A stretch of 52,915 bases of DNA. It comes from Spirochaetae bacterium HGW-Spirochaetae-2 (GTDB lineage Bacteria; Spirochaetota; Spirochaetia; Sphaerochaetales; Sphaerochaetaceae). This document shows positions 7,972 through 17,083 of this stretch, piece after piece. Every line of letters starts with the position of its first letter. Position 1 is the first letter of the stretch. The stretch lies in assembly GCA_002839355.1 (NCBI GenBank), contig PGXW01000032.1, positions 1 through 52,915 of the forward strand. Direction: 5' to 3'. Below the pieces are notes generated by a model. That model was not told where the DNA came from, did not search any database, and saw nothing but the letters and a program-made list of their open reading frames with translations. The translations under genes were made by a program, and so were the position numbers.

Positions 7972-8355
7972 ATGAAAAAGTATCGACTTATGCAAAACAC
8001 CGGAATTGACTTCTGGAAAAGGATCGACTCATTGGTTCCCCAAGACAGGACTCTCAAGGAAGTATTGACGGCCGTTGGCCTTGATTATGAAATCATCAAG
8101 GTTCAAAGGCATTTGAATCGAATACCAAGATCAGAAGAAGCTTGCCAAATTGCCACTGCACTGGATGTCCCGGTAGAATGGTTGGTGCTTGGCAGGACGG
8201 AGAACATCCTTTCTTCCGTTCGCATCGGTAAAACCGAAGACGAACAACGTCTCTGTCGTCTTTTTGAGGCAATTGCCACATCACCAACACAGGTATGGAC
8301 CATGATTGAGAATATGCTGAAGCCTTCTATAGACAACTTTGATTCTCGTTATTAG
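7972..8355 (+). CDS. XRE-family HTH regulator (copy 1)
   Basis: A 127-aa DNA-binding protein. Residues 12-72 form a single helix-turn-helix: FWKRIDSLVPQDRTLKEVL, then LDYEIIKVQRHLNRIPRSEEACQIATALDVPVEWLVLG, with the family-typical arrangement of a second repeat helix followed by A-x-x-L-x-V-x-x-EWL. The tail is short and carries no sensing domain. It is a paralogue of the gene at 8754; the two share FWKR, SLKE-like, LNYE/LDYE, KVQR-LNR(I/V)P and EWLV. There is no convincing ribosome site before the ATG. It is divergent from the membrane kinase. Confidence 0.85.
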   Translation: MKKYRLMQNTGIDFWKRIDSLVPQDRTLKEVLTAVGLDYEIIKVQRHLNRIPRSEEACQIATALDVPVEWLVLGRTENILSSVRIGKTEDEQRLCRLFEAIATSPTQVWTMIENMLKPSIDNFDSRY

Positions 8356-8753
8356 TACTGCATTCCCCACATCCGATCCTTTGAGTTGACAAACCGTATT
8401 CGCTTATACAGGCGATATGGGATTCTCTGCTGTATTCAACCTTCTTCGATTCAAGTGCCATGATATCAATGTCAGTAAAATCCTACATGGCTCCCCCTCG
8501 TATAATTCCAATAAATAGACTATGCTGAAACATTAAACTTATAACAGCAATTATTTACTTATAACACATGTCATTCCACAGGTTAACATTTGTAAACGTC
8601 AGTTAGAAATATATTTATTAATATTTACGAATAAGAATTATTAATTTATAAATATTATCCGAATCAGTTGCCTTCTGACGCTTGTAGTTGTTTTTTGACA
8701 ACTTGTGACATTTCCCATAGACAACTCAAAGTGAATACTATAATAATTAGGCT
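8356..8753. other. 398-bp AT-rich intergenic region
   Basis: No gene is apparent. From about 8530 to 8660 the sequence is very AT-rich with half-palindromes such as AAATATATTT (8607-8616) and TTATAAATATTA (near 8645). A perfect TATAAT at 8739-8744 lies nine bases before the second XRE start codon and could be its -10 box; no good -35 is seen at normal spacing. Confidence 0.5.
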
Positions 8754-9104
8754 ATGAACGACATCGAAGATGGCTACATGTTTTGGAAACGCGTTGATTC
8801 TGTCAGAGACCAGAAACGATCATTGAAAGAAATCGTATTGAAGTCCGGGTTGAATTACGAATTGGTCAAGGTTCAGAGATCGTTGAACCGGGTACCGAAA
8901 GCGTGCGATGTTTGCAAGCTTGCAAAAATACTTGATGTATCTACAGAATGGCTGGTAACGGGTGACCATCAAAAGAACCCCACTGCCCAGGAGTCGGTTG
9001 AGTTCGAAGAAAATGTCAGGTTGGCGAGAATCATCAATAAAATATTGAAGAACGATTATAGAAACCTACGGGAGGTCGAAGAATTTCTACATATTGGTCT
9101 TTAG
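8754..9104 (+). CDS. XRE-family HTH regulator (copy 2)
   Basis: A 116-aa paralogue of the 7972 gene. The helix-turn-helix spans about residues 9-68: FWKRVDSVRDQKRSLKEIV, LNYELVKVQRSLNRVP and LAKILDVSTEWLVTG. The C-terminal 45 residues differ from copy 1, so only the DNA-binding part is conserved between the two. With TATAAT ending nine bases before the ATG and no real Shine-Dalgarno, translation may start on an almost leaderless mRNA. It is followed 197 bases later by the hybrid kinase on the same strand, which it might control. Confidence 0.85.
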   Translation: MNDIEDGYMFWKRVDSVRDQKRSLKEIVLKSGLNYELVKVQRSLNRVPKACDVCKLAKILDVSTEWLVTGDHQKNPTAQESVEFEENVRLARIINKILKNDYRNLREVEEFLHIGL

Positions 9105-9301
9105 AGATTCCAGGGATTGATCATGACTGGATAGGTGATTCCTGCTTCAGCTTGAATGTTGCCGATTGACCATAAGGATATTCATAGTTCCAGCCAGGTC
9201 TTCCACATGTGTCACACCGCTCATCCTATCGGGTGATTGAAGGGATCATGGGATTTCTATCATCAGGTATGGGTATATACACGAATTGTGGAGTAATTGG
9301 A

Positions 9302-12300
9302 ATGGATATCGATTTATTGGAACACATTGTCAGTCTGGTACCATTCACTTATTTTCTTGTGAATACAGCCGATACATCTTCTCCCACAATCATGGATACG
9401 AATAGGAGCCATAAAGACCTTATTGGTATGACAATTTCCGGCCTACCCGATAGATTTCTCAATGAACACGAAATATTTAAGGTTGACCCCAAAATGTGGA
9501 GGGATATCCTCCAAAAGGCGATAACTGGCTGTCCTACCTCCGAATCTTTCCGATACCATGTCACAATCATCAACAGAACGTATAGGATAACGGCAAATCC
9601 ATTACAACCACAGTATGAGGGGATGTTGATTATCATTGATGATATAACGCTTGATAAAAATGAATTGACAAGACTTACCGAATTTCGCCAAGGCACTTTC
9701 GACTATTCCCTGACTCCCGAAACGCAACCGGAAAGAGTTTCCCAGAGGAACGTCTCCCTTGAAAAAATCCTCTTCAGCCTCACTTCCGAACTTTTCAAGT
9801 CTGATATCTATGACATCGACACTATACTGGAACATACTTTGAAAACGCTTGGGAGGTTTAGTGGCTCGGACAGGGCATACATTTTTCTTTATGCAAACGA
9901 CACCAAAACCATGAGTAATACCCACGAGTGGTGCATGCCAAGAATTCCAAGCGAGAAAAAAAGACTTCAGCATCTTCCTATGGAATTGTTTCCCAACTGT
10001 ATACAATCTTTGAGGCAAGAGGAAGAAATATTCATACACTCTGGCTCCAAGTTGCAACATCCTTGGCTACAAGAATGGAAATTACTTCAATCTCAAGAGA
10101 TAAAGTCGGTACTTGTGAAGCCAATCATCAAAAATGGAGTTCACTTTGGGTTCATTGGATTTGATTCTGTGATGCAATCGATGGAATGGAGCTCTGATGA
10201 ACGACAACAACTTCGGATCTTTGTTGACACTATTGGCGAAGTCTTTGCAAGAAGCAATATTGATAAAAGAATAGATGGGACTGCGGAAAAAACTGAAACC
10301 CTTTCCAAGGAAAAGAATCAAACCAACAATAGAATGCATTTGTTCCATGCAAAAATGATTCACGATATACGAAATTCAATAAACTCAATCATGGGAATCG
10401 ACAGGATATTACTTAGTACCGCTTTAAGTCCGCAACAGCTGCACTATGCGAAGATTATTTACGCTAGTAGTGAATTCTTGCTGAATTTGGTGCAAGATAT
10501 GCTCGATTATTCTCGACTTGAACAGGGGAATATCAAAATCAAATATACGCGATTCTCTCTCAAACAGGTAATCAAGCAGTGTACGGATTTATTTTCCACA
10601 CTGGCTGAAGACAAAGGTCTCGCTATCAGTGACGACAGTTCCCCGGCCCTACCGGAAAATCTCATGGGTGACCCTTTGCGAATCGCACAAATTTTATCAA
10701 ACCTGCTATCCAACGCAGTCAAATATACCGATCAAGGCCGGATAGAGGTTAAAACGAGGATCCTAGAAATCAGTAACACTGGACTGGTGGTGAGAATTGC
10801 CGTAAACGATACGGGAAGAGGTATCGACTCGATTAACATCCAAAGAATCTTTTTGCCATACTTCAAACAAGAAGACTTGAATCCAACGGTTGCAGAGAGT
10901 ACCGGTTTGGGATTATCCATTGTAAAATATCTCTGCGATGCAATGCACGGAAGCATCTCGGTTACCAGCAAGTTAGGAAACGGATCCTCCTTTATCTGTA
11001 CCTTGCCCCTTTCTTTCCTACATGACCACACCCATTGTGATTTGGAATCGGCACTCATGTCGCTTCCCACCGATTCCCATATACTCATTGCCAATAGATC
11101 GGATACAAACGATCCACTCGTGCAATCCTTTATCTCTTCGGGTGCGTGTGTGACCATTTGTGAAACAAGAAACGAATTGAAGGATTTTGTCTATACCAAG
11201 ACTGGACATGTTCCGGTTCCTGTTGTTTTTGTCAACGCACAGTTATACGAGGAGAAAAGCATAGCACTCTTGGTGCACAATCAACAGACAGTCTTCTCGA
11301 AGAAACCCTTGGTATTCATCATTGAAAAAAAGTTCACCAGAAGCATGTTGCTAAAATTCCAACAAAACGAGAATATTGATGGATTTTTCACATTACCGAT
11401 AGCTATCCCCGTATTGCATGAGCAACTCTTAGCCAAACTGGACATATTGCCATTGCATTTGGAAGATGCAATGGTAGAGAATCTTGGAATCCTCAAGAAC
11501 ATGCATGTTCTGGTCGTAGAGGATATATTCGTCAATCAAGAAATAATTCTCCATCAATTGAAACGAATCGGAATCAAAACCCGAATAGCCGGAAATGGCA
11601 AAGAAGCGTTGGAAATACTGAAGAGCGAGGATTTTGACCTCATTCTCATGGATGTATGGATGCCGATCCTTGATGGCATTGAAACAACAAGACGAATTAG
11701 AGCACTGCCAGACAAAAAGAAGAGCAAGGTGCCCATCGTCGCAATGACAGCCAATACCTTGGAGACTGAGAAGGCGGTTTGTCTTGATGCTGGAGTTGAT
11801 GAATTCATCACAAAACCCATCACACCGTGTGAATTAATCGGCGTCTTGATACAGTTTATCACACCACCTCAAGCGAGCAACAATACTATCGAACAATTGT
11901 CGGCACACTCTACGACGGTATACGATTCCGGTGATCGCTTTGCTATCGATACGGAAAAAGCGCTTTCGTTGCTGGGAGGAAACGAAAGACTTTTCCATAC
12001 GATGATTGAACAGTTCAGTTCCGAATTCGGGACAATCCGAGAAGACTTCGCATCACAAGAAGACAATGTGAATAATTTGATAGTGCTCGTACATGGAATC
12101 AGATCCTTGGCGGGGAATCTTGGAGCCTTTGGATTGAATGCAATCGCATTACGATTGGAAATGGCATTGGAAGAAAAAGATACACCCGCATATGAATTGC
12201 TCAAACCGCAATTCTTCCACGCCATGGATGAAACGCTATCCGTATTTTCTCAACTCTTACAAAACCGATCCAAAAGAAAGACATTATCAGAAACCCTTGA

Positions 12301-12562
12301 CTATCGACCAGTGCAAAATTTTCCGAATTTACTTGACGAACTGAAGAAGCAATTGGAAATCGGCAATGTGAATAAAATCCACACGCTTGCCGTACAGATC
12401 CAGAAAGACAATATACTGCAAAATCAACAGTTGATATTTCAAGCGTTGCTAGCTGCAATCGACTCGTTCGAATATGAAAGAGCATCTGTTCTCGTATCCG
12501 GACTCATTGGAACCGCGTCGAATAAGAAGAGCATACACCATGAAAAAAATCCTGATAATTGA
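9302..12562 (+). CDS. Hybrid sensor histidine kinase (PAS-GAF-HK-REC-HPt)
   Basis: A 1,086-aa multidomain phosphorelay kinase, apparently cytosolic. In order: a PAS-like N-terminus (about 1-125), a GAF domain (about 180-330, FSGSDRAYIFLYANDT to IGEVFARS), HisKA with MIHDIRNSINSIMG (His about 354), HATPase_c with intact N-box NLLSNAVKYT, G1 NDTGRGI and G2 TGLGLSIV, then a receiver-like region without its Asp (about 580-720), a complete receiver (VLVVEDIFVN, LILMDVWMPILDG with Asp about 783, FITKPI) and an HPt domain (LVHGIRSLAGNLGA, His about 930). The start at 9302 has GGAG eight bases upstream; a GTG at 9209 and an ATG at 9248 are in frame but have poorer sites. The downstream HD-GYP gene overlaps it by 23 bases. 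Confidence 0.93.
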   Translation: MDIDLLEHIVSLVPFTYFLVNTADTSSPTIMDTNRSHKDLIGMTISGLPDRFLNEHEIFKVDPKMWRDILQKAITGCPTSESFRYHVTIINRTYRITANPLQPQYEGMLIIIDDITLDKNELTRLTEFRQGTFDYSLTPETQPERVSQRNVSLEKILFSLTSELFKSDIYDIDTILEHTLKTLGRFSGSDRAYIFLYANDTKTMSNTHEWCMPRIPSEKKRLQHLPMELFPNCIQSLRQEEEIFIHSGSKLQHPWLQEWKLLQSQEIKSVLVKPIIKNGVHFGFIGFDSVMQSMEWSSDERQQLRIFVDTIGEVFARSNIDKRIDGTAEKTETLSKEKNQTNNRMHLFHAKMIHDIRNSINSIMGIDRILLSTALSPQQLHYAKIIYASSEFLLNLVQDMLDYSRLEQGNIKIKYTRFSLKQVIKQCTDLFSTLAEDKGLAISDDSSPALPENLMGDPLRIAQILSNLLSNAVKYTDQGRIEVKTRILEISNTGLVVRIAVNDTGRGIDSINIQRIFLPYFKQEDLNPTVAESTGLGLSIVKYLCDAMHGSISVTSKLGNGSSFICTLPLSFLHDHTHCDLESALMSLPTDSHILIANRSDTNDPLVQSFISSGACVTICETRNELKDFVYTKTGHVPVPVVFVNAQLYEEKSIALLVHNQQTVFSKKPLVFIIEKKFTRSMLLKFQQNENIDGFFTLPIAIPVLHEQLLAKLDILPLHLEDAMVENLGILKNMHVLVVEDIFVNQEIILHQLKRIGIKTRIAGNGKEALEILKSEDFDLILMDVWMPILDGIETTRRIRALPDKKKSKVPIVAMTANTLETEKAVCLDAGVDEFITKPITPCELIGVLIQFITPPQASNNTIEQLSAHSTTVYDSGDRFAIDTEKALSLLGGNERLFHTMIEQFSSEFGTIREDFASQEDNVNNLIVLVHGIRSLAGNLGAFGLNAIALRLEMALEEKDTPAYELLKPQFFHAMDETLSVFSQLLQNRSKRKTLSETLDYRPVQNFPNLLDELKKQLEIGNVNKIHTLAVQIQKDNILQNQQLIFQALLAAIDSFEYERASVLVSGLIGTASNKKSIHHEKNPDN

Positions 12563-13589
12563 GAGTTCCCCATCGCTCCTCACACTATTGACTGAGATTC
12601 TAGAACACATTTATGAGATTTATATCGCAACCACGGAAAATAAGGTTTTTAAGGTTCTCGAATCCGAGCGTCCCGATTTGATCCTGTTGGATACCCTGCT
12701 TAACGATACTGATGGATATGCAAGTTTGGCAACTGTAAGGATGGTGCATGAATACTCACAGATACCTATAATATTGATTACATCCTTGTCACAATCCGAC
12801 AATCTTAAGAAAAAGGGATTTGAGTTGGGTGCAGTCGATTATATCTACAAACCTATCGATACTGAGGAATTGAAGAGAAGAGTCAACCTCCATATCGAAC
12901 TCAATACCCACAAGCATGCGTTGGAATTGATTATTCAATCAAGGACGCGGGAATTGGAACAAACAAAAAAAGCACTGCTATATTCTATGGCACATCTTGC
13001 GGAAACCCGTGATCATCCGACCGGAGAGCATCTCTCACGAATTGAACACTACACTCGATTGCTTGCAACTGAAGTATCAAGATTATTTCCAGAGTCTCTA
13101 CAAAAAGAGCAAATAGAAATTATTGCACAATCGGCAGTTCTTCACGATATTGGAAAAATTTCGACTCCCGATCATATTCTTCTAAAATCAAGTCCCCTTA
13201 CGATAGAAGAAACACAGATAATACAAAAACATCCGTTGATAGGGGCGGATTCGATTAGGAAAACAATCATGTTGCTGGGAGAAAACCCACTCTTATCCGT
13301 TGCTGCCGAGATCGCCGAATCCCATCACGAGCGATATGACGGATCCGGTTATCCATACGGTTTGGTTGGGGAAGAAATCCCTTTAAGTGCAAGAATAGTC
13401 TCATTGGCGGATGTTTACGACGCATTGACAAGTGAACGTCCCTATAAAAAGGCCTACAGTCATGAGAAGGCTTTGTCCATCATCCTGCACGGTGATTTCA
13501 GGACAAAACCAGAACATTTCTGTCCCATTGTGCTTCAAGCCTTCATTTCCGTCAGCAAGAATCTCAAAGATTTCATGCAAACACCATAA
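12540..13589 (+). CDS. REC-HD-GYP response regulator (c-di-GMP phosphodiesterase)
   Basis: A 349-aa output protein. The N-terminal receiver (1-120) has LILLDTLLNDTDG with Asp near 50, LITS and YKPID, but the usual first acidic pair is ES. After a helix of about 30 residues comes a complete HD-GYP domain: HLAETRDHPTGEH, the metal-binding HDIGK at 202-206 and HHERYDGSGYPYGL at about 261-274, plus ARIVSLADVYDAL. This family hydrolyses cyclic di-GMP to GMP or pGpG. The start ATG lies inside the end of the hybrid kinase gene, so the two are translationally coupled; the HPt domain of that kinase is the likely phosphate donor. Confidence 0.92.
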   Translation: MKKILIIESSPSLLTLLTEILEHIYEIYIATTENKVFKVLESERPDLILLDTLLNDTDGYASLATVRMVHEYSQIPIILITSLSQSDNLKKKGFELGAVDYIYKPIDTEELKRRVNLHIELNTHKHALELIIQSRTRELEQTKKALLYSMAHLAETRDHPTGEHLSRIEHYTRLLATEVSRLFPESLQKEQIEIIAQSAVLHDIGKISTPDHILLKSSPLTIEETQIIQKHPLIGADSIRKTIMLLGENPLLSVAAEIAESHHERYDGSGYPYGLVGEEIPLSARIVSLADVYDALTSERPYKKAYSHEKALSIILHGDFRTKPEHFCPIVLQAFISVSKNLKDFMQTP

Positions 13590-13679
13590 CCATATCCCAA
13601 TATGTCACAATTGTAACAACATCACCGACACGATCGTACGAATTGGGTAGTGTGGGAGGAATATGTTGGAGGTGGATGT

Positions 13680-14255
13680 ATGGCATCGGATGGAAAACGA
13701 CGAAAACCAGGACTGGTTCCGAACCTGTACGCGATTACCCTGCTGTATTTTGCCCTGGGGTTCGTGTCTATCCATTTCGGCATGCTGGCACTGGCGTGCA
13801 TGTCGATCCCGTTCATCCTACTGTCGGCCAGCGGAAAGAAGCTCTGGTGCCACCATTACTGCCCCCGTTCTTCCCTCACGACACGCACCGGCTCCAAACG
13901 GAAAAACTGGCGGCCCTTACCCAAATCGTTTACCGATGGATTTCTTCGCAAGATGATGTTGTGGTATTTCGGCATGAACCTGCTGTTCATCGCCGGTTCG
14001 ACAATACAGGTAGCGATGGGAAGAATGTCGCCCATGCCGTATGTACGGCTATTCATAGCTGTTCCACTCTGGCCATTGCCACAATTGTTGGAAAACACCG
14101 GTCCTGCTTGGTTGCTGCACCTCTCCTACCGACTGTATTCCATGATGCTCAGCTCGACGATCCTTGGCATTGCATTTTCTCGGATATGGCGTCCCCGCGC
14201 ATGGTGTGCGGTCTGTCCAGTAGGTACCCTATTGAACAAACACACACACCCTTAG
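13680..14255 (+). CDS. Membrane 4Fe-4S (NapH/NosR-like) protein
   Basis: A 191-aa protein with about five hydrophobic segments and two cysteine motifs typical of membrane ferredoxin-like electron carriers: WCHHYCPRSS near residues 57-66 and WCAVCPVGTLL near 176-186. Both Cys groups lie next to membrane helices on the same side, as in NapH, NosR and YccM relatives, but the usual tandem soluble ferredoxin domains are missing. The start at 13680 is chosen for GGAGG eight bases upstream. It converges with the Fe-alcohol dehydrogenase gene (6 bases between stops). Its electron partner is not visible. Confidence 0.75.
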   Translation: MASDGKRRKPGLVPNLYAITLLYFALGFVSIHFGMLALACMSIPFILLSASGKKLWCHHYCPRSSLTTRTGSKRKNWRPLPKSFTDGFLRKMMLWYFGMNLLFIAGSTIQVAMGRMSPMPYVRLFIAVPLWPLPQLLENTGPAWLLHLSYRLYSMMLSSTILGIAFSRIWRPRAWCAVCPVGTLLNKHTHP

Positions 14256-14261
14256 AACATG

Positions 14262-15440
14262 TTATAGTGCCAGTTTCAAGATTTTCTCTACATCGGGTGC
14301 ATACAACTTCTTGAAGTTTCCGATGTTGGAGCGCCCGATCATTGCCGACTCGGACATCTTGTGGATATGGTCGTTTCCGATTCCCGCATCGCTGAGCCGC
14401 ACAGGCAGTCCCAACGCACGGTAGAATGCCTCCAACCGGTCGATCGCCGATTCGACCATGGCATCCTTGTCGTCGAAGGTCAAACTTACTCCCCACACCC
14501 GAACCGCATACTGTACAAATCGGTCGAGATTATCCCGGTACACATATTTCATCCAAGCGGGAAACACGATCGCAAGACCGGCACCATGGGCGATATCGTA
14601 CAATCCGCTCAGTTCATGCTCAATATCATGGCTGGCCCAGTCCCCCACCCTTCCCTGGTTCAACAGATTGTTGTGGGCAATGGTACCGGTCCACATGAGT
14701 TCGGCACGATATCGGTAATCGTTCGGATGTTTCAATGCAAGTGATGCATAGGAAATGACATTCTTCATGGCGCTCTCGAGCAACCTGTCCGAAAGGTCGT
14801 TGTGCTTTTCCTGGGTAAAATACCGTTCCTGCAGATGGGCAAGGATATCGGAGGCACCACAAGCGGTCTGGTACGCAGGCAATGAAAAATTGGTCTGCGG
14901 ATCCATGATCGCAAATTTCGGGATGATGGTTTCGCTGTTGACCGCGCGTTTGAGATTGTTGTCCCAATCGGTGATCACTGTCCCAGTCGAACTCTCCGAG
15001 CCCGCCGCGGGAATGGTCAAAACCACACCTACCGGTATCGTATCGTTCACTATGCAATCCTGGTTCATGTAATAGTTGTCCCACACATCTTCCTTATCGG
15101 AGAGTCGGGCGCCAAATCCTATGGCCTTGGCCGAGTCGATCACGCTTCCCCCGCCAACAGCAAGAATCATATCTATCTTTTCATCCCTGCACAACTTGAT
15201 ACCTTCCCGAACCAGGGAGAGGCGTGGATTGGGTACGACACCACCCAGTTCGACAACCTGCAACCCGGCTTTCTTCAGCGAACCGGTCACTTGCGTATAC
15301 ACACCGTTCTTCCGTATGGAACCGCCACCAAAATGGAGCAGCACCTTTTTTCCGTACGGGGCGGCCAATGCACCAACCTGATCGATGGTCCCTTTGCCGA
15401 ATACGACTCTGGTCGGATTGTAATAATTGAAATTCAACAT
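14262..15440 (-). CDS. Iron-containing alcohol dehydrogenase (YqhD/BdhA-like)
   Basis: A 392-aa type III alcohol dehydrogenase, reducing aldehydes with NAD(P)H in the cytosol. It has the N-terminal FNYYNPTRVVFGKG, the dinucleotide motif AVGGGSVIDSAKAIGFG near 93-109, the Gly-rich IPAAGSESSTGTV, and metal ligands placed as in the family: Asp and His in ASDILAHLQERYF (about 194-198) and the two His around 267 and 281 in WASHDIEHELSGLYDIAHGAGLA. It resembles butanol dehydrogenases such as YqhD. AGGAGG precedes the ATG at 15440. It lies 54 bases downstream of the UPF0303 gene and is probably in the same operon. Confidence 0.92.
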   Translation of the reverse strand: MLNFNYYNPTRVVFGKGTIDQVGALAAPYGKKVLLHFGGGSIRKNGVYTQVTGSLKKAGLQVVELGGVVPNPRLSLVREGIKLCRDEKIDMILAVGGGSVIDSAKAIGFGARLSDKEDVWDNYYMNQDCIVNDTIPVGVVLTIPAAGSESSTGTVITDWDNNLKRAVNSETIIPKFAIMDPQTNFSLPAYQTACGASDILAHLQERYFTQEKHNDLSDRLLESAMKNVISYASLALKHPNDYRYRAELMWTGTIAHNNLLNQGRVGDWASHDIEHELSGLYDIAHGAGLAIVFPAWMKYVYRDNLDRFVQYAVRVWGVSLTFDDKDAMVESAIDRLEAFYRALGLPVRLSDAGIGNDHIHKMSESAMIGRSNIGNFKKLYAPDVEKILKLAL

Positions 15441-15494
15441 ATGGAAAATCCTCCTCAAACCTATAATGTACTACTATTTATACGAAACGTCGAA

Positions 15495-15989
15495 TTACAC
15501 CAGGCGGCGGACCGAGTCCTGCTTGCGTAGCATCCAGGAGAGGGCTTGGACCGCAAGGTCATGGTCCTCCTCCTGCTTCAACCCGGAGATCGTGAGCGTA
15601 CCTACGATTCCCGTACCACGCACGGCAATGGGGAAACACCCACCATGGAAGGCATAATCGGCCTCATCGACAAAATGCTTCTCGGCTGCAGTCTGGTTCA
15701 AATGGGCAAGAGTCCTTCCCAGATAATAGCTGGCATGCCCAAACCGCATGACACTGCGCTTCTTGCGTGCGATCCATGCCTCGTTGTCCAAGGTTGCCCC
15801 ATTGGAGGACCAATGGAACAGGCACCGCTCTCCCATGGCGATATCGACGGCAATCGGCAACCCCTCCTTGCGGGCTTTGGAGACAATCCAGGAACCCAAG
15901 CGCCAGGCCAATTCCGAATCGAAACGATTGAACTGCAATTCACGTTCCTGTTCCAACAACACATCCAAAATACCCGACATATCCACCAT
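15495..15989 (-). CDS. UPF0303 / heme-degrading-domain-like protein
   Basis: A 164-aa cytosolic protein of the UPF0303 (YBR137W-like) family, related in fold to HbpS/GlcG proteins. Diagnostic segments are FDSELAWRLGSWIV, LPIAVDIAMGERCLFHW, NEAWIARKKRSVMRFGHASYYLG and YAFHGGCFPIAVRGTGIVGTLTISGL followed by EDHDLAVQAL. No catalytic activity is securely known for this family. AGGAG six bases upstream supports the ATG at 15989. It is the first gene of a two-gene unit with the Fe-alcohol dehydrogenase, which suggests a shared role in carbonyl metabolism, but that is inference. Confidence 0.85.
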   Translation of the reverse strand: MVDMSGILDVLLEQERELQFNRFDSELAWRLGSWIVSKARKEGLPIAVDIAMGERCLFHWSSNGATLDNEAWIARKKRSVMRFGHASYYLGRTLAHLNQTAAEKHFVDEADYAFHGGCFPIAVRGTGIVGTLTISGLKQEEDHDLAVQALSWMLRKQDSVRRLV

Positions 15990-16039
15990 CTGCGACTCCT
16001 TGATTATCCAATTTTATGCCTCCAGTATACCATACGCTA

Positions 16040-16068
16040 TTGACAGCGGATACCGAGGTGCGGAGAAT
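16040..16068 (+). promoter_or_regulatory. Promoter of the ATP-grasp gene
   Basis: TTGACA (16040-16045), 17 bases, then GAGAAT (16063-16068). Transcription would begin near 16075, only about ten bases before the ATG at 16085. This excludes the in-frame start at 16016. Confidence 0.55.
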
Positions 16069-16084
16069 TGGATTCAGGCACCAT

Positions 16085-17083
16085 ATGTCAAAGAAACCCC
16101 CGATTGTGATAATCCATAACGAAGTCGCCCCTGATGCTCCCGAGGATGTTCTCGATATCCTTCGCCAGTCGGCATGGATCGCCGACGTATTGCGGGAGCA
16201 GGGCTACGAGGTTCGCTCCTTGCCATTCTCGATCGCATCGATCGCCACGCAGGCACCGGCGCTCCAACAGGACCATAGCATCATCATGAACCTGGTGGAC
16301 GCAAGTCCCCTCCACGAGGACCTCGCCTACCTGGTTCCCGGCATTCTGGCATCACTGCAACTTCCCTATACGGGATGTTCGTTGGAATCGTTGTTCTTGA
16401 CCACAGACAAGATCCTTACCAAGCGGCATCTGCATGCCTATGGCATTGCGACACCACGATGGTTGCAGATGCATACGCCAACAAGCAACCAGGAATTCAC
16501 TGCAGGTCCCTGGCTGGTGAAACCGAGCAGCGACGATGCTTCACAAGGTATCGACGAAAAGTCTTTGGTACACGCAACCGAAATCGAGCAGGTCCTGACA
16601 GAAATGGAATCACGCCAGAAACGGACCGGACGCCCCCATTTTGCGGAACAGTTCATCGATGGGAGGGAATTCACCGTGTGCCTGTATGGAGCTGCCGACA
16701 ACCCGGTGGCCATGGCTCCCTATGAATGGGTATTCGAGGGATTCGAGGAACGACACCTTCCCAAAATGTTCACATTCGCAGCAAAGTGGGACGATTCATG
16801 TTATGCGTTCGACCATATCGTGTCCAAGCACGCCTTCGCGGAGGAGGACAAGCCCCTCTTGGCCACCCTGCAGGAACTGGCTGCGAGCTGCTGGCATGCC
16901 TGCAAGCTGTCGGGTTATGCACGGATCGATTTCCGTATCGACGGGTCGGGTAAGGCATGGGTGCTCGAAGCCAATGGGAATCCGTCGTTCTATGGATTTT
17001 TCCACAGCGCCGCCGCTATGGGAATTCCTTTTGGGGAGGTCGTCGAGACCATCGTCACCGTGGCCGACAGGCACAAGTCATAG
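16085..17083 (+). CDS. ATP-grasp ligase, D-Ala-D-Ala ligase family
   Basis: A 332-aa ATP-grasp enzyme that joins a carboxylate to an amine through an acyl phosphate. The fold is visible as an N-terminal region (IVIIHNEVAPDAPEDV), LPYTGCSLESLFLTTDKILTKRHL (about 96-119), an ATP-binding WLVKPSSDDASQGID (about 140-154), QFIDGREFTVCLYG, and a metal site ARIDFRIDGSGKAWVLEANGNPS (about 278-300) with the Glu and Asn ligands in LEANGNPS. It differs from true Ddl in lacking the tight serine loop, so it may ligate another amino acid or peptide. It converges with a GNAT and sits near a FemAB-like gene. Confidence 0.85.
   Translation: MSKKPPIVIIHNEVAPDAPEDVLDILRQSAWIADVLREQGYEVRSLPFSIASIATQAPALQQDHSIIMNLVDASPLHEDLAYLVPGILASLQLPYTGCSLESLFLTTDKILTKRHLHAYGIATPRWLQMHTPTSNQEFTAGPWLVKPSSDDASQGIDEKSLVHATEIEQVLTEMESRQKRTGRPHFAEQFIDGREFTVCLYGAADNPVAMAPYEWVFEGFEERHLPKMFTFAAKWDDSCYAFDHIVSKHAFAEEDKPLLATLQELAASCWHACKLSGYARIDFRIDGSGKAWVLEANGNPSFYGFFHSAAAMGIPFGEVVETIVTVADRHKS

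Noticed and set aside
9209-9301. Upstream GTG start of the hybrid kinase
   Set aside because: It has no ribosome site, and the extra 31 residues show no domain; 9302 has GGAG at good spacing.
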